Assembly (NCBI RefSeq): GCF_008386635.1 | Contig: NZ_VUOE01000001.1 | Coordinates: 1,178,001 to 1,242,000 of the forward strand | Reading direction: 5' to 3' | From: Maribacter flavus | Lineage (GTDB): Bacteria > Bacteroidota > Bacteroidia > Flavobacteriales > Flavobacteriaceae | DNA: 64,000 bases | Shown here: piece by piece, positions 16,368-25,136 of the stretch | How the letters are laid out: each line of letters starts with the position of its first letter | Numbering within the stretch: the stretch's first letter is position 1 | Notes under the pieces: generated by a model | What the model was told of the DNA's origin: nothing | The model's input: only the letters and a program-made list of their open reading frames with translations | Databases searched by the model: none | Program-made: the position numbers and the translations under genes

Positions 16368-17012
16368 ATGAAAAAAGCAAGCATACTGATGATTATTGGA
16401 CCATTGTTCCTATTGGGCCTTTATTTTTTCCCCTTATGGAACATAATGTTGGGTGCCCCCCAATATCCAGAGCCTTTGGGTATGGACATCTATATTGACG
16501 GAATTAAAGGAACAAATGAATTTGACATTCAGAACATAGACGGTCTCAATCATTACATAGGCATGCGCAAACTTCCAAAACCAGAGGAAATGTGGGAGTT
16601 TAGTACGTTCCCCATTGTGATCGGGGTCATGGTAGCCTTAGGGGTACTCATTGGAGTTTTTGGTTTTTTCAATATACTTACCCACAAATGGTTTATAGGC
16701 TGGTTCCTGTTCATGAGCATTTTAGGTGTTCTGGGAATGTACGACTTTAACGCCTGGATGATAGATTATGGTACGAACCTAGACCCAAACGCCATCATGA
16801 AATTGGCCAATCCTGATGGTACACCCATGAGCTATAAACCGCCTCTTTTTGGCCACGCCAAAATGCTCAACTTCGATGTCACCTCTCTGCCAGCAACAGG
16901 GGCTTGGATGATGTTTATTGGTATGACACTCACTCTGGTGGCGTTTTACCTAGGCTGGAAGAAGGAACCAAAAAACAAAGAAAGCGAAATTAAAAACTAT
17001 GCTACCACATGA
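16368..17012 (+). CDS. NosB-like membrane protein of clade II nos clusters
   Basis: A 214-residue protein with four hydrophobic segments (near residues 5-25, 88-110, 115-135 and 180-205) and a large exported loop. It is placed between nosZ and nosL/nosD, the position held by NosB, a membrane protein found in clade II clusters with an unknown but conserved role in N2O reduction. Conserved-looking features are the GMDIYIDGIKG and MLNFDVTSLPATGAW stretches. The stop overlaps the nosL start by four bases. Family membership rests on position and topology, as I cannot compare sequences. Confidence 0.6.
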   Translation: MKKASILMIIGPLFLLGLYFFPLWNIMLGAPQYPEPLGMDIYIDGIKGTNEFDIQNIDGLNHYIGMRKLPKPEEMWEFSTFPIVIGVMVALGVLIGVFGFFNILTHKWFIGWFLFMSILGVLGMYDFNAWMIDYGTNLDPNAIMKLANPDGTPMSYKPPLFGHAKMLNFDVTSLPATGAWMMFIGMTLTLVAFYLGWKKEPKNKESEIKNYATT

Positions 17013-17443
17013 AAAAGAATATTATAACCCTACTTACTTTGACATATCTAATCTGGGGATGCTCTGGTACTCCCAAAGTATTGGAATATAGAACCGAAGG
17101 TTGTCATTATTGTAAAATGACCATAGTGGACAAACAACATGCCGCCCAGTATGTGACCAAAAAAGGTAGAACCTATAGCTTTGATGCTGCCGAATGTATG
17201 CTGAACCAATTGAAGGAAATAAATGAGGAAACAGTGAACCTTTTCCTGGTGAACGATTATAATGACCCAGGTAGTATGCTAGATGCTAGCAAAGCCACCT
17301 ATTTAATAAGTAAGAATATACCTAGTCCTATGGGGGAATATCTAAGTGCCTTTGGCACGATCGAGGCCGCACGGGAGATACAGACCGAACAGGGGGGAGA
17401 ACTATTTACTTGGACAGAAATTAAAAACCGTTTTGATCTTTGA
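17009..17443 (+). CDS. nosL: NosL copper lipoprotein
   Basis: A 144-residue lipoprotein (lipobox LIWGC, Cys18). The copper-binding region CHYCKM (C32, C35, M37) with SFDAAECM further on matches NosL, the outer-facing copper chaperone that supplies Cu(I) for the CuZ site of NosZ. It overlaps the preceding gene by four bases and is followed closely by the PPOX gene. It works with NosD, NosF and NosY encoded downstream. Confidence 0.92.
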   Translation: MKKNIITLLTLTYLIWGCSGTPKVLEYRTEGCHYCKMTIVDKQHAAQYVTKKGRTYSFDAAECMLNQLKEINEETVNLFLVNDYNDPGSMLDASKATYLISKNIPSPMGEYLSAFGTIEAAREIQTEQGGELFTWTEIKNRFDL

Positions 17444-17445
17444 TT

Positions 17446-17913
17446 ATGGGAAGTCTTGTAAATTTAAAAGTAATTGATTGTAAGGGGGTTTTAGAAGACA
17501 ATTATATTGGACGTATTGCCTACATTGCTGACAATGTACCACATGTAGTTCCTTCAACCTATTATTTTGACAGATATAAGGAACGTATCCTTTGTTTCGC
17601 AACTAACGGGCATAGAATCAATGCACTTAGAATGTACAACAAGGTATCCTTTCAAGTGGACCACATTGAATCTTTTAAAAATTGGAAATCAGTACAGGTA
17701 CACGGTATTTTTGAGGAACTTACAGGTAACGAGGCAAAAGATAGCTTAAAACGTTTTGTTGACGGCGTGCAGGGAACCATAGAAAAGAAAAACGCCGAAC
17801 GGCCGTCTTTTCTAAGCCATTTTTCAACCAAGTTGCAGGAAGCGGAAATGCCCGTAGTATATTCAATCGTCTTGAACGAGATAACTGGAAAATCCATAAC
17901 GGACAATTCTTAA
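17446..17913 (+). CDS. Pyridoxamine 5'-phosphate oxidase-like flavin-binding protein
   Basis: A 155-residue split-barrel protein with the signature order of Nim/PPOX-like proteins: ...VLEDNYIGRIAYIADNVPHV, FATNGHRINALRMYNKVSFQVD and WKSVQVHGIFEEL. Members bind FMN, haem or F420 and include nitroimidazole reductases. I place the start at the ATG at 17446, three bases after the nosL stop. Its presence inside a nos operon is not standard and suggests a redox or nitrogen-oxide protective role, which is inference. Confidence 0.78.
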   Translation: MGSLVNLKVIDCKGVLEDNYIGRIAYIADNVPHVVPSTYYFDRYKERILCFATNGHRINALRMYNKVSFQVDHIESFKNWKSVQVHGIFEELTGNEAKDSLKRFVDGVQGTIEKKNAERPSFLSHFSTKLQEAEMPVVYSIVLNEITGKSITDNS

Positions 17914-17927
17914 ATAAAATCAGAAAA

Positions 17928-18236
17928 ATGGAAGAATATTTTCTCATTGATAGAACCATTAAAAACCAACCTTTTTCGAAACTTCAAATACATCGGTTAG
18001 TAGCTACGGAAGCTATCGAAATTTTGAGTATTTCTTTAGAAAAGGGCGTTGTTTTCCCAGAACATGTTTCCCCTACCGATGCTCAATTGATTGTACTTGA
18101 AGGATGTATAGCCTTTCATATTAAAGGCAAGGAATTTATTATAGGTGAACAGGAGACTATAAGGTTCAAAAAAGAAGAAAAGCACTGGGTAAAGGCCACG
18201 AAAAATTCCAAATTTCTGATTATTAGACCTCATTGA
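17928..18236 (+). CDS. Small cupin-domain protein
   Basis: A 102-residue single cupin: EKGVVFPEHVSPTDAQLIVLEG, FHIKGKEFIIGEQETIRFKKEEKHWVKA. Only part of the usual metal-binding His/Glu set is present (H in PEHVS, H in EKHWV), so metal binding is uncertain. It follows the PPOX gene by 14 bases. A second cupin protein is encoded with the NO-repair genes at 24039-24332, which suggests a shared theme in nitrogen oxide response. Confidence 0.75.
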   Translation: MEEYFLIDRTIKNQPFSKLQIHRLVATEAIEILSISLEKGVVFPEHVSPTDAQLIVLEGCIAFHIKGKEFIIGEQETIRFKKEEKHWVKATKNSKFLIIRPH

Positions 18237-18335
18237 TTGGGTCTTAACACCAAAGATTGCGGCAAATATTCAACTGTTTATATCCTGAACCATTAAATAA
18301 CCATAAAACGTCCTACAGCAGTAATAATACAAATT

Positions 18336-19589
18336 ATGAGTGCATATACTAATATCCTATTCATAGTGTTCTGCCTCGTGCTTACCGTACAACGCTCCTT
18401 CGCAAATACGATTCCCATTTGCGTCGACTGCGAAATAACTACCATTACAGAAGGTGTCTCGGTAGCAATGGAGTATGATACGTTATTAATAAATAAGGGA
18501 GTTTACAAGGAATTCAATATTCTTATAGACAAACCATTGACATTATTGGGCCAAGACTATCCAATTATTGATGGAGAGGACAAGGGAGAGATAATCCGTA
18601 TAATTTCCGATCATGTTACATTGGATGGTCTTTTCATTATCAATGTTGGAACAAGCTACACGTCAGATTATGCTGCCATACGAGTTGTAAAGAGTGAACA
18701 TTTCTTGATTCAAAATGTTGTCTTGGAAAAATTGTTCTTCGGTATTTATTTGGAAAAGAGCAGTCAAGGCAGAATCTTCCATAACAAAATCATTGGTGAT
18801 GCCATAGACGAGTATAATTCTGGAAATGGCATTCAACTTTGGCATTCACACAATGTGGAAGTGGACAGAAATATTGTACGGGGCGTTCGAGATGGTATTT
18901 ATCTGGAATTCTCGGATAACATAACCATCAACAATAATACCAGTACGGACAATTTGAGATATGGTCTTCATTTTATGTTCTCAAACGATGATGTGTATAC
19001 CAACAATACTTTTGAAAACAACGGTGCGGGCGTGGCCGTGATGTTCTCCAAACGCATAAAAATGTACAAAAACAACTTCCGAAAGAACTGGGGCACGGCA
19101 TCCTATGGGATGCTATTGAAAGAGATAAACGATGCCGAAATCAAGGATAATATTTTTGAGGAAAATACCATTGGGATTAATATTGAAGGATCTAACCGTA
19201 TTACTTATACAAAGAATGATTTCGTTTCCAACGGATGGGCCGTAAAAGTATTGGGTGCCTGTTATGCCAACACGTTTTCCCAAAACAATTTTCTGTACAA
19301 CTCGTTCGACATCTCATACAACAGCAAATTGAACGACAACACCTTTGAACAAAATTATTGGAGCGATTATACGGGCTATGATCTGAATAAAGATGGTATT
19401 GGTGATGTGCCCTACCGCCCGGTAAAATTATTCTCCTATATCGTGAATAGAACGCCGGAGACCATTGTATTGCTCCGCAGCCTTTTCATGGACATTATCG
19501 ATTTTTCTGAAAAGGTATCGCCTATATTCACCCCGGACAATCTTATGGATGCCAACCCATTAATGAAAAGACAATATGATAGAAATTAA
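18336..19589 (+). CDS. nosD: NosD periplasmic copper-maturation protein
   Basis: A 417-residue protein with a signal peptide (ending QRSFA) and a right-handed beta-helix of CASH/carbohydrate-binding type: repeats such as GDAIDEYNSGNGIQLWHSHN, VRDGIYLEFSDNITINNNTS and YGLHFMFSNDD. NosD works with the NosFY ABC transporter to mature the CuZ centre of NosZ. The gene overlaps nosF by 14 bases, a standard nosDFY arrangement. The C-terminal tail after the helix is the usual NosD extension. Confidence 0.94.
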   Translation: MSAYTNILFIVFCLVLTVQRSFANTIPICVDCEITTITEGVSVAMEYDTLLINKGVYKEFNILIDKPLTLLGQDYPIIDGEDKGEIIRIISDHVTLDGLFIINVGTSYTSDYAAIRVVKSEHFLIQNVVLEKLFFGIYLEKSSQGRIFHNKIIGDAIDEYNSGNGIQLWHSHNVEVDRNIVRGVRDGIYLEFSDNITINNNTSTDNLRYGLHFMFSNDDVYTNNTFENNGAGVAVMFSKRIKMYKNNFRKNWGTASYGMLLKEINDAEIKDNIFEENTIGINIEGSNRITYTKNDFVSNGWAVKVLGACYANTFSQNNFLYNSFDISYNSKLNDNTFEQNYWSDYTGYDLNKDGIGDVPYRPVKLFSYIVNRTPETIVLLRSLFMDIIDFSEKVSPIFTPDNLMDANPLMKRQYDRN

Positions 19590-20286
19590 GGATTTACATA
19601 AGAAATTTGGCAAAAACCAAGTACTTTCAGGTATTGACCTTGAAATCAAGGAAGGTGGCATCTTTGCAATACTGGGCCCAAACGGTTCTGGTAAGACGAC
19701 CTTGATCAAAAGCATATTGGGTATGGTCATTCCAAATAAAGGAAACATTATAGTTGCTGGAAATTCGATTAAAAAGACCTGGAAATATCGAGAAGGCATC
19801 GACTACCTTCCCCAAATTGCCAATTTTCCGGGAAACCTTAGGGTTCGAGAGCTTATTCGAATGATCAAGGATTTAAGACGTCGGTCCGCAGACGAGGATA
19901 GACTGATAAAAATGTTCAAACTTGAACCCTTTTTGGATAAAAAACTCTCAACGCTTTCAGGGGGTACCAAACAAAAAGTGAACATTGTTTTGACCTTTAT
20001 GTTCGATAGTCCGCTCATTATTTTGGACGAACCCACCACGGGGCTCGACCCGGCATCCTTGATACATCTCAAGAGACTGATACAAGAAGAAAAAATAAAG
20101 GGAAAGACCATTTTAATCACTTCACACATCATGCAGTTCGTTGCCGAAATAGCCGACACCATTGTGTATATTTTGGAAGGCAAAATTTACTTCAAAGGAA
20201 GTGTTGAAGAATTAAAGGCCAAGACCAAACAAACCGATTTAGAACACGCCATTGCGGCCATAACTACTACAACGGACCATGCTTAA
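19576..20286 (+). CDS. nosF: NosF ABC transporter ATPase
   Basis: A 236-residue ABC ATPase with Walker A GPNGSGKTT, signature LSGGTKQK, Walker B PLIILDEPTTGLDP and an H-loop ITSHIM. It energises NosY and NosD during assembly of the NosZ copper site. It overlaps nosD by 14 bases and nosY by 8 bases, so expression is tightly coupled. Confidence 0.94.
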   Translation: MIEIKDLHKKFGKNQVLSGIDLEIKEGGIFAILGPNGSGKTTLIKSILGMVIPNKGNIIVAGNSIKKTWKYREGIDYLPQIANFPGNLRVRELIRMIKDLRRRSADEDRLIKMFKLEPFLDKKLSTLSGGTKQKVNIVLTFMFDSPLIILDEPTTGLDPASLIHLKRLIQEEKIKGKTILITSHIMQFVAEIADTIVYILEGKIYFKGSVEELKAKTKQTDLEHAIAAITTTTDHA

Positions 20287-21061
20287 AATATTGAAATATA
20301 GCTTTTTTGACCTAATTCGTAGTCGATGGAGCTACGTCTATTTTTTATTTTATCTTTTATTGGGATTTGTACTCTTGTTCCTTAACAACGATGTGTCAAA
20401 GGCGGTGATCACATTGATGAATATCATCATCGTTTTAGTACCCTTGATAGGCACTATTTTTGGGGTCATGTACTATTATAATTCCAAAGAGTTTACAGAG
20501 CTTTTACTGGCCCAACCTATAAAACGGTCCTCTATTTTTTTAGGGCAATATCTTGGTGTAGCGGGTTCTTTGGCCCTCAGCCTGATCATGGGTCTTGGAA
20601 TACCCTTTATCCTATATGGACTCTTTCAAAGTGATGCCATTTTTGATTTTACGTTGCTATTGGTTACAGGCGGTTTCTTAACTTTTATCTTCACGGCACT
20701 GTCTTTCAATATTGCTCTCTCCAACGAAAACAGAATCAAGGGATTTGGTTACGCAGTGCTTTTATGGCTGTTTTTAGCGGTAATCTACGATGGCATTTTC
20801 TTGATGTCCCTTGTAGTTTTTAAGGAGTATCCCTTGGATACGTTTTCACTTGCCGCTACCATATTAAATCCCATAGACCTTTCCCGTATTTTGATTTTGC
20901 TGAAACTGGACATATCGGCATTGTTAGGCTATACGGGAGCAGTATTCAAGCAATTTTTTGGAAACAATATTGGACTTGTAATCTCTATCGCAATGTTGTC
21001 GTTGTGGACAATTTTACCAGTCTTGAGGCTATCACATAAGTCAAAACGTAAAGATTTTTAA
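20279..21061 (+). CDS. nosY: NosY ABC transporter permease
   Basis: A 260-residue ABC-2-type membrane protein with six predicted transmembrane helices and the start LKYSFFDLIRSRWSYVYF typical of NosY. It forms the membrane channel of the NosDFY complex. Last gene of the certain nos operon; the next gene follows 25 bases later in the same direction and may be cotranscribed. Confidence 0.93.
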   Translation: MLKILKYSFFDLIRSRWSYVYFLFYLLLGFVLLFLNNDVSKAVITLMNIIIVLVPLIGTIFGVMYYYNSKEFTELLLAQPIKRSSIFLGQYLGVAGSLALSLIMGLGIPFILYGLFQSDAIFDFTLLLVTGGFLTFIFTALSFNIALSNENRIKGFGYAVLLWLFLAVIYDGIFLMSLVVFKEYPLDTFSLAATILNPIDLSRILILLKLDISALLGYTGAVFKQFFGNNIGLVISIAMLSLWTILPVLRLSHKSKRKDF

Positions 21062-21086
21062 CATTTAAAATGTACATGTAATTGAT

Positions 21087-22316
21087 TTGGAACCACTACG
21101 CAAACATATTGCAGGTGCTGGAGTCTATTTCCTTTTGGCCGCCCTTTTGGGCGGCGTACTGCGACTGTTCCCTGTTATTGAAATACCGGTCAACTATAAA
21201 TACTTTGTCCACACGCATTCACATATCGCTCTTTTGGGCTGGGTATACCTCGCCCTTACGACCCTGATATACAAATTATTCATCCAAAGTCCATTGAACG
21301 AAAGGAAATACAGAAAGATTTTTTGGTTTACGCAATTTACTTTGGCAGGGATGCTATTTTCCTTCCCGTTTCAGGGTTATGCGCTGTTCTCCATCATTTT
21401 TTCGACCTTGTTCCTGTTTGCCTCTTATGCATTTTTATGGCTTTTCGAGAGCTCTAGCAAAAAGACTATCAAACAGAGGTATTCCTTTACTTGCTTGAGA
21501 TGGGCATTATGGTACATGATTCTTTCAAGTATCGGCCCTTGGGCACTGGGAGCAATTATGAATACTATGGGCAATGGTTCAATATGGTATAGACTGGCCA
21601 TCTATTTCTATTTACATTTTCAATATAATGGTTGGATGATTCTAGCACTGCTGGGACTATACATCTATTTGTTGGAAGAAAATAAAATTACCGTCCCCAA
21701 AAAAAAATTCAAGGACTTTTTCCGATATTTCAATATTGGAATTATACTATCCTTTTTTCTGTCCGCCCTTTGGACACATCCTCCAATAGCTTTCTATATC
21801 CTTGGAGGCATTGGTGCATTCCTTCAATTATTTGGATTTTTTGCCCTTCTTTCTTTCGGACGGATACACCAAATAGAAAAAGTGTTTTCCAAGCCCCAGT
21901 GGAATCTTATGAAAACCGTTCTATGCTTATTTCTAATAAAAATAGTATTACAATTGCTTACCTCCTTCCCCTACTTTGCCAATTTGGCGGCAACGATCTT
22001 AGATTTTACCATAGGATACCTACATTGGACGTTCTTGGGAGTGATAACGATTGCCATATTTCTATTCTTGGATTACTTTAAGTTGATGCAAATAGACAGG
22101 GCCATTTTCAAATTGTATTTCCTTGCCTTCCTTGCCACTGAAATTCTTATTATATATAAGGGTATCGCTGCCTGGCAGGGCATTTCCATTTTTAGGCATT
22201 ATCTGTTGGTCTTGGCCGTTGCGAGTCTATTGTTCGCAGTTACCATCGCCTTACTGTTATTTAGAAATATAAAAAAACCTTTGACACATCGAAAGGCAGG
22301 CAAACCCTCAACCTGA
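21087..22316 (+). CDS. Heme-copper-oxidase subunit I-like membrane protein
   Basis: A 409-residue protein with about 12 transmembrane helices. The second begins HTHSHIALLGWVYLALTTLIY (trimmed), resembling the low-spin-haem helix of heme-copper oxidases and NO reductases, and a later helix holds YLHFQYNGW. Clear His ligands for a full copper site are not evident, so it may be a haem protein without oxidase activity. Relatives occur beside NO-detoxification genes in flavobacteria, as I recall. The only plausible start is a TTG at 21087; no ATG is available before residue 80. It ends the plus-strand run and converges with the NO-repair operon. Confidence 0.55.
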   Translation: MEPLRKHIAGAGVYFLLAALLGGVLRLFPVIEIPVNYKYFVHTHSHIALLGWVYLALTTLIYKLFIQSPLNERKYRKIFWFTQFTLAGMLFSFPFQGYALFSIIFSTLFLFASYAFLWLFESSSKKTIKQRYSFTCLRWALWYMILSSIGPWALGAIMNTMGNGSIWYRLAIYFYLHFQYNGWMILALLGLYIYLLEENKITVPKKKFKDFFRYFNIGIILSFFLSALWTHPPIAFYILGGIGAFLQLFGFFALLSFGRIHQIEKVFSKPQWNLMKTVLCLFLIKIVLQLLTSFPYFANLAATILDFTIGYLHWTFLGVITIAIFLFLDYFKLMQIDRAIFKLYFLAFLATEILIIYKGIAAWQGISIFRHYLLVLAVASLLFAVTIALLLFRNIKKPLTHRKAGKPST

Positions 22317-22514
22317 AATCAATGGACTACTCATAATTGAAAATATGTAATCATTGTTATGCATGGAAGAATATTATACTTAAGTAGCGTAGAACTTGAA
22401 TGGTGAAAACAAGTGACTTGGATAAAGTAGCTCAATAAAATACTAGGGCTATATTTATAATAATCATTTTTTCAAAAGACACTTTGAACCAAAGTATCAA
22501 GATTTTCAAAAACC

Positions 22515-22868
22515 TCAGATTAGGTTTGCCAAAATGACGGTAAAACTAAAAAAAACGCTCATTATCAAAAGGTTGAAAGAGGCCTTCGGTTTCAATTGTA
22601 CCAAAACTGATGCATTGAAAAGCAAGCAGAACAATGTTACCAAAAATACAAGGCCCATCTTGATCAAAATGTGCATTTCATGCATCAATAAGAGCATAAC
22701 GGCTGCAGAACCCAGACAGCTTTGCCCTATAATGGCAAGAGCGGAATAACCTGATTGGTTTTTCTTAAACTCAGCCAACAAGCTGTTGTAAAATATTGAG
22801 AGTACGCTTTTTCTTTTCGTAGTATCAGTTCCAGAATGGGTCACTTGTATTGTCAATGAATTTTTCAT
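22515..22868 (-). CDS. Small three-span membrane protein after the hemerythrin gene
   Basis: A 117-residue protein: hydrophilic N-terminal 40 residues, then three transmembrane helices (about 43-62, 67-88 and 96-116) with a His/Met-containing loop LLMHEMHILIKM. Its start overlaps the hemerythrin gene by 44 bases, so it is probably the last gene of the Rrf2-cupin-RIC-hemerythrin series. The family is not recognised; a role in NO or oxygen stress is suggested only by position. Confidence 0.55.
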   Translation of the reverse strand: MKNSLTIQVTHSGTDTTKRKSVLSIFYNSLLAEFKKNQSGYSALAIIGQSCLGSAAVMLLLMHEMHILIKMGLVFLVTLFCLLFNASVLVQLKPKASFNLLIMSVFFSFTVILANLI

Positions 22869-23286
22869 CGGTGTGTAATTTTAAAATGGTTTCCAATTGT
22901 TTTTCAGTCGCGATTTTTTGGATTTCGTTGAAAAGCACCCGTTCTTCAAAACGGATATGTTTTTCCAGCTCCTTCTCGATTAGGCTCAACGACTTTGAAA
23001 TGTCTTCAGTTTGGCCAAAGAGTCGATGAAATCTTCTATGCTGTGTAATAGCTTTTTTGACCATTCTGTGATTATTATTGAGAATAGGGAAGACTAGTGC
23101 TTCTTCCAACTTAAAATGTGGAACCAGATGGGCGCTATGAAACCAGTCTGCATAGTTCTTTATCCGTTCTGGCTCCACACCTTTTAAAAAGCCCGTTCTG
23201 ATTTTCCAACAGAGCAACAGGCCGTAGTGGTGGTCGCGGCTCAGCGGTTGCAGTTCCTTTCTTCGTTTTATGGGCCTAAGTTTCAT
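22825..23286 (-). CDS. Hemerythrin-like HHE-domain protein
   Basis: A 153-residue four-helix protein with the di-iron ligand pattern of hemerythrin-like domains: LSRDHHYGLLL, HLVPHFKLEEALVFP, QHRRFHRLF and HIRFEERVLF. Such proteins bind oxygen or nitric oxide or store iron. The gene lies 6 bases after ric and on the same strand, so it is in the same operon. It probably assists in NO protection or in supplying iron for cluster repair. Confidence 0.85.
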   Translation of the reverse strand: MKLRPIKRRKELQPLSRDHHYGLLLCWKIRTGFLKGVEPERIKNYADWFHSAHLVPHFKLEEALVFPILNNNHRMVKKAITQHRRFHRLFGQTEDISKSLSLIEKELEKHIRFEERVLFNEIQKIATEKQLETILKLHTDEKFIDNTSDPFWN

Positions 23287-23292
23287 TTGGTT

Positions 23293-24030
23293 CTAGGAAA
23301 TGAGTGTTCGTTCCAAAAACTCCGCTTTGGGAAAAAGGATATTGTTCTCTAAATGGATGTGGCGATGCAAATCCTCCTCAAACTCCTTTAACAAAGAAAA
23401 TGTGACACGGTAGGTGTTGCAGGCATCAGCAGGAGGTGAATAATCATTTGTAAGTTTGGCAATGGTACGGAAACGCTCGCCCTCGTTGTCGTGCTCCTGC
23501 ATCATCGTGGCTATGGGGTTTTTGACCGTGCTAAAATGGGGTCTTTCAAGGGGCTCCTTTTGATGTTCGGCCTTTACCATCTTACGTACCCAAGGAAATA
23601 GCACCAGTTCCTCCTTTTTCATGTGCATGGCAAGTTCGCCAGCCGATGCATTGAAATGTTCATTGATTTCAAGCAATACGGGGTGGCGTTCACCGTGCAC
23701 TTTGCAGAGTTTGGCCAGATATTGTTTCAAGACAGAAATGTTGGTTTCTACATAGCGGTGGTGCTTCTTTTCGATATAATCTACCAAAAGATCCAATGGC
23801 CACGATTTGAAATCGGTGGTATCCTCCGAGGTCTGTCGCTGAACCGCTTCCAGTTCGCCCATCAATTCGTTGACATTGATCTTGTGCTTTTCGGCCACTT
23901 CGACCACACTGCGGTTTCCCTTGCAGCAAAAATCGATTTTATGACTCTTAAAAACCTGTGCTGTGCGGTAATCGTCGGCAACGATTTGGCCTACAGTCAT
24001 TTCCATAATATTGTCCAATGTATTTTCCAT
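23293..24030 (-). CDS. ric: Iron-sulfur cluster repair di-iron protein (RIC/ScdA)
   Basis: A 245-residue RIC/YtfE/ScdA/DnrN family protein that repairs iron-sulfur clusters damaged by nitric oxide or peroxide. The N-terminal ScdA_N domain shows VGQIVADDYRTAQVFKSH and the double Cys DFCCKGNRS; the hemerythrin-like domain has KKHHRYV, HPVLLEIN, HMKKEELVLFP, QEHDNEGERF and HIHLENNILFPKA, which give the di-iron ligands. It follows the cupin gene by 8 bases. Control by the adjacent NsrR-like regulator is very plausible. Confidence 0.93.
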   Translation of the reverse strand: MENTLDNIMEMTVGQIVADDYRTAQVFKSHKIDFCCKGNRSVVEVAEKHKINVNELMGELEAVQRQTSEDTTDFKSWPLDLLVDYIEKKHHRYVETNISVLKQYLAKLCKVHGERHPVLLEINEHFNASAGELAMHMKKEELVLFPWVRKMVKAEHQKEPLERPHFSTVKNPIATMMQEHDNEGERFRTIAKLTNDYSPPADACNTYRVTFSLLKEFEEDLHRHIHLENNILFPKAEFLERTLIS

Positions 24031-24038
24031 AGTATAAT

Positions 24039-24332
24039 TTAAATAAAATTGATTTCGGCGTTTACGGCCATAAAGACTAACGCCCTAAAATTCTTCTTGA
24101 TTTTCAATGCATGTTCCTTCTGGGCAGGAATAATGAAAGAATCTTCGGCTTTCAAAATTTTATCACCATCTGGCATTTGCAAAAGTGCTTCTCTCTGCTG
24201 TACTAGGATAATAGCCTCGTGCGAGCAGGTGTGAATGGGCATCCTTGAACCTGCTGAACCTTCTACTTTTAGTATTTTATTCCTTTTCCCTATATTCAAA
24301 TGGGTCAATTTAGGTCTATCCAGTACTTCCAT
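24039..24332 (-). CDS. Cupin-domain protein of the NO-repair operon
   Basis: A 97-residue cupin with AGSRMPIHTCSHEAIILVQQ and FIIPAQKEHALKI, giving His and Glu positions that could bind a metal. I place the start at the ATG at 24332; the open frame extends to a TTG at 24398 but that would cover most of the spacer next to the operator. An inverted repeat shared with the Rrf2 promoter lies 75 bases upstream. It heads the cupin-ric-hemerythrin operon. Confidence 0.75.
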   Translation of the reverse strand: MEVLDRPKLTHLNIGKRNKILKVEGSAGSRMPIHTCSHEAIILVQQREALLQMPDGDKILKAEDSFIIPAQKEHALKIKKNFRALVFMAVNAEINFI

Positions 24333-24406
24333 AATTTTAGTTTTTTGGCTTCCCTTTTTTATCGGCCTGTCGTTACCGGAAAGCTTGGTTGGCGACAATC
24401 CTTTAT

Positions 24407-24424
24407 TCGGATGTTTTTATCCGA
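24407..24424. promoter_or_regulatory. Rrf2-type operator before the cupin-ric operon
   Basis: TCGGAT, GTTTTT, ATCCGA is a perfect 6-6-6 inverted repeat located between the Rrf2 gene and the cupin start. The same motif with one mismatch occurs at the Rrf2 promoter (24922-24939). I found no other copy in the window, so it is probably the operator of this Rrf2 protein. Confidence 0.65.
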
Positions 24425-24441
24425 TTTACTTTTAAATTTTT

Positions 24442-24876
24442 TTAGCGCTTCAAATAGGTCAATCCGGTTGCCAGACCCAATGTCATTTCATGGAGACTGG
24501 TGTTTTCAAGCATTTGTCGCAGATTGTCACGTATAAACACAAACTTGTCGTGCACGGGGCAGGGTTTCTCGGCATTGCATTCTTTTAAGCCCAACCCACA
24601 GCCAGCGTATATGTTGTCTCCGTCAATCGCGAATACGATTTGACTCAAGGTTGTTTTTTTGATGTCGGTACTTGACATTCCGTAGCCACCGTTTGCACCC
24701 TTAGTGGCGTCAATTATACCATTACGGCTCAGTTGTTGCAATATCTTTGCAGTAAAGGCCGTAGGTGAATCAATTTCACCGGAAATCTCGTTAAGACTTA
24801 CCCTGCGTCCATCTATCGATTGCATAGCGATATATGTAGCTGCCCTAATACCATATTCACAAGCTTTTGAAAACAC
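24442..24876 (-). CDS. Rrf2 family regulator, NsrR-like, of the NO-repair genes
   Basis: A 144-residue Rrf2 regulator with the winged-helix pattern (LNEISGEIDSPTAFTAKILQ, KGANGGYG) and three Cys (C93, C100, C106) in CGLGLKECNAEKPC for an iron-sulfur cluster. NsrR-like proteins lose repression when the cluster is nitrosylated. It starts with GTG at 24876. Its promoter is excellent and its operator covers the -33 element, so it is autoregulated. It differs from the Rrf2 at 12494 in sequence and putative operator, so the two probably have separate target genes. Confidence 0.87.
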   Translation of the reverse strand: MFSKACEYGIRAATYIAMQSIDGRRVSLNEISGEIDSPTAFTAKILQQLSRNGIIDATKGANGGYGMSSTDIKKTTLSQIVFAIDGDNIYAGCGLGLKECNAEKPCPVHDKFVFIRDNLRQMLENTSLHEMTLGLATGLTYLKR

Positions 24877-24899
24877 CTTGATTGTGGATTAACTGAACA

Positions 24900-24939
24900 C
24901 AAAGATAAGGAAATTTTTAATTCGGACAAATGTATCCGA
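24900..24939 (-). promoter_or_regulatory. Promoter and operator of the second Rrf2 gene
   Basis: On the minus strand TTTG (24930-24927), 19 bases, then TATCTTTG (24907-24900) fits the Bacteroidota promoter exactly. The inverted repeat TCGGAC-AAATGT-ATCCGA (24922-24939) covers the TTTG element, so binding of a repressor there would block transcription. Confidence 0.75.
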
Positions 24940-25136
24940 TTAAATTTTTGTCACAGTTCTTTAAGGCTAAAAAATCTAAAGTTGGCGAATGAAATAAAGT
25001 TGTACATAGTGATTTTAACCCATGAACAAAACGAATCGTGACCCTTTACCATCTATGCCGAATAAAAAGGTTATCAGGAGAGTTGACGAATTTAGTTATG
25101 AATTCAAACACAGAACCTCCATTTTATTAAAGACTG

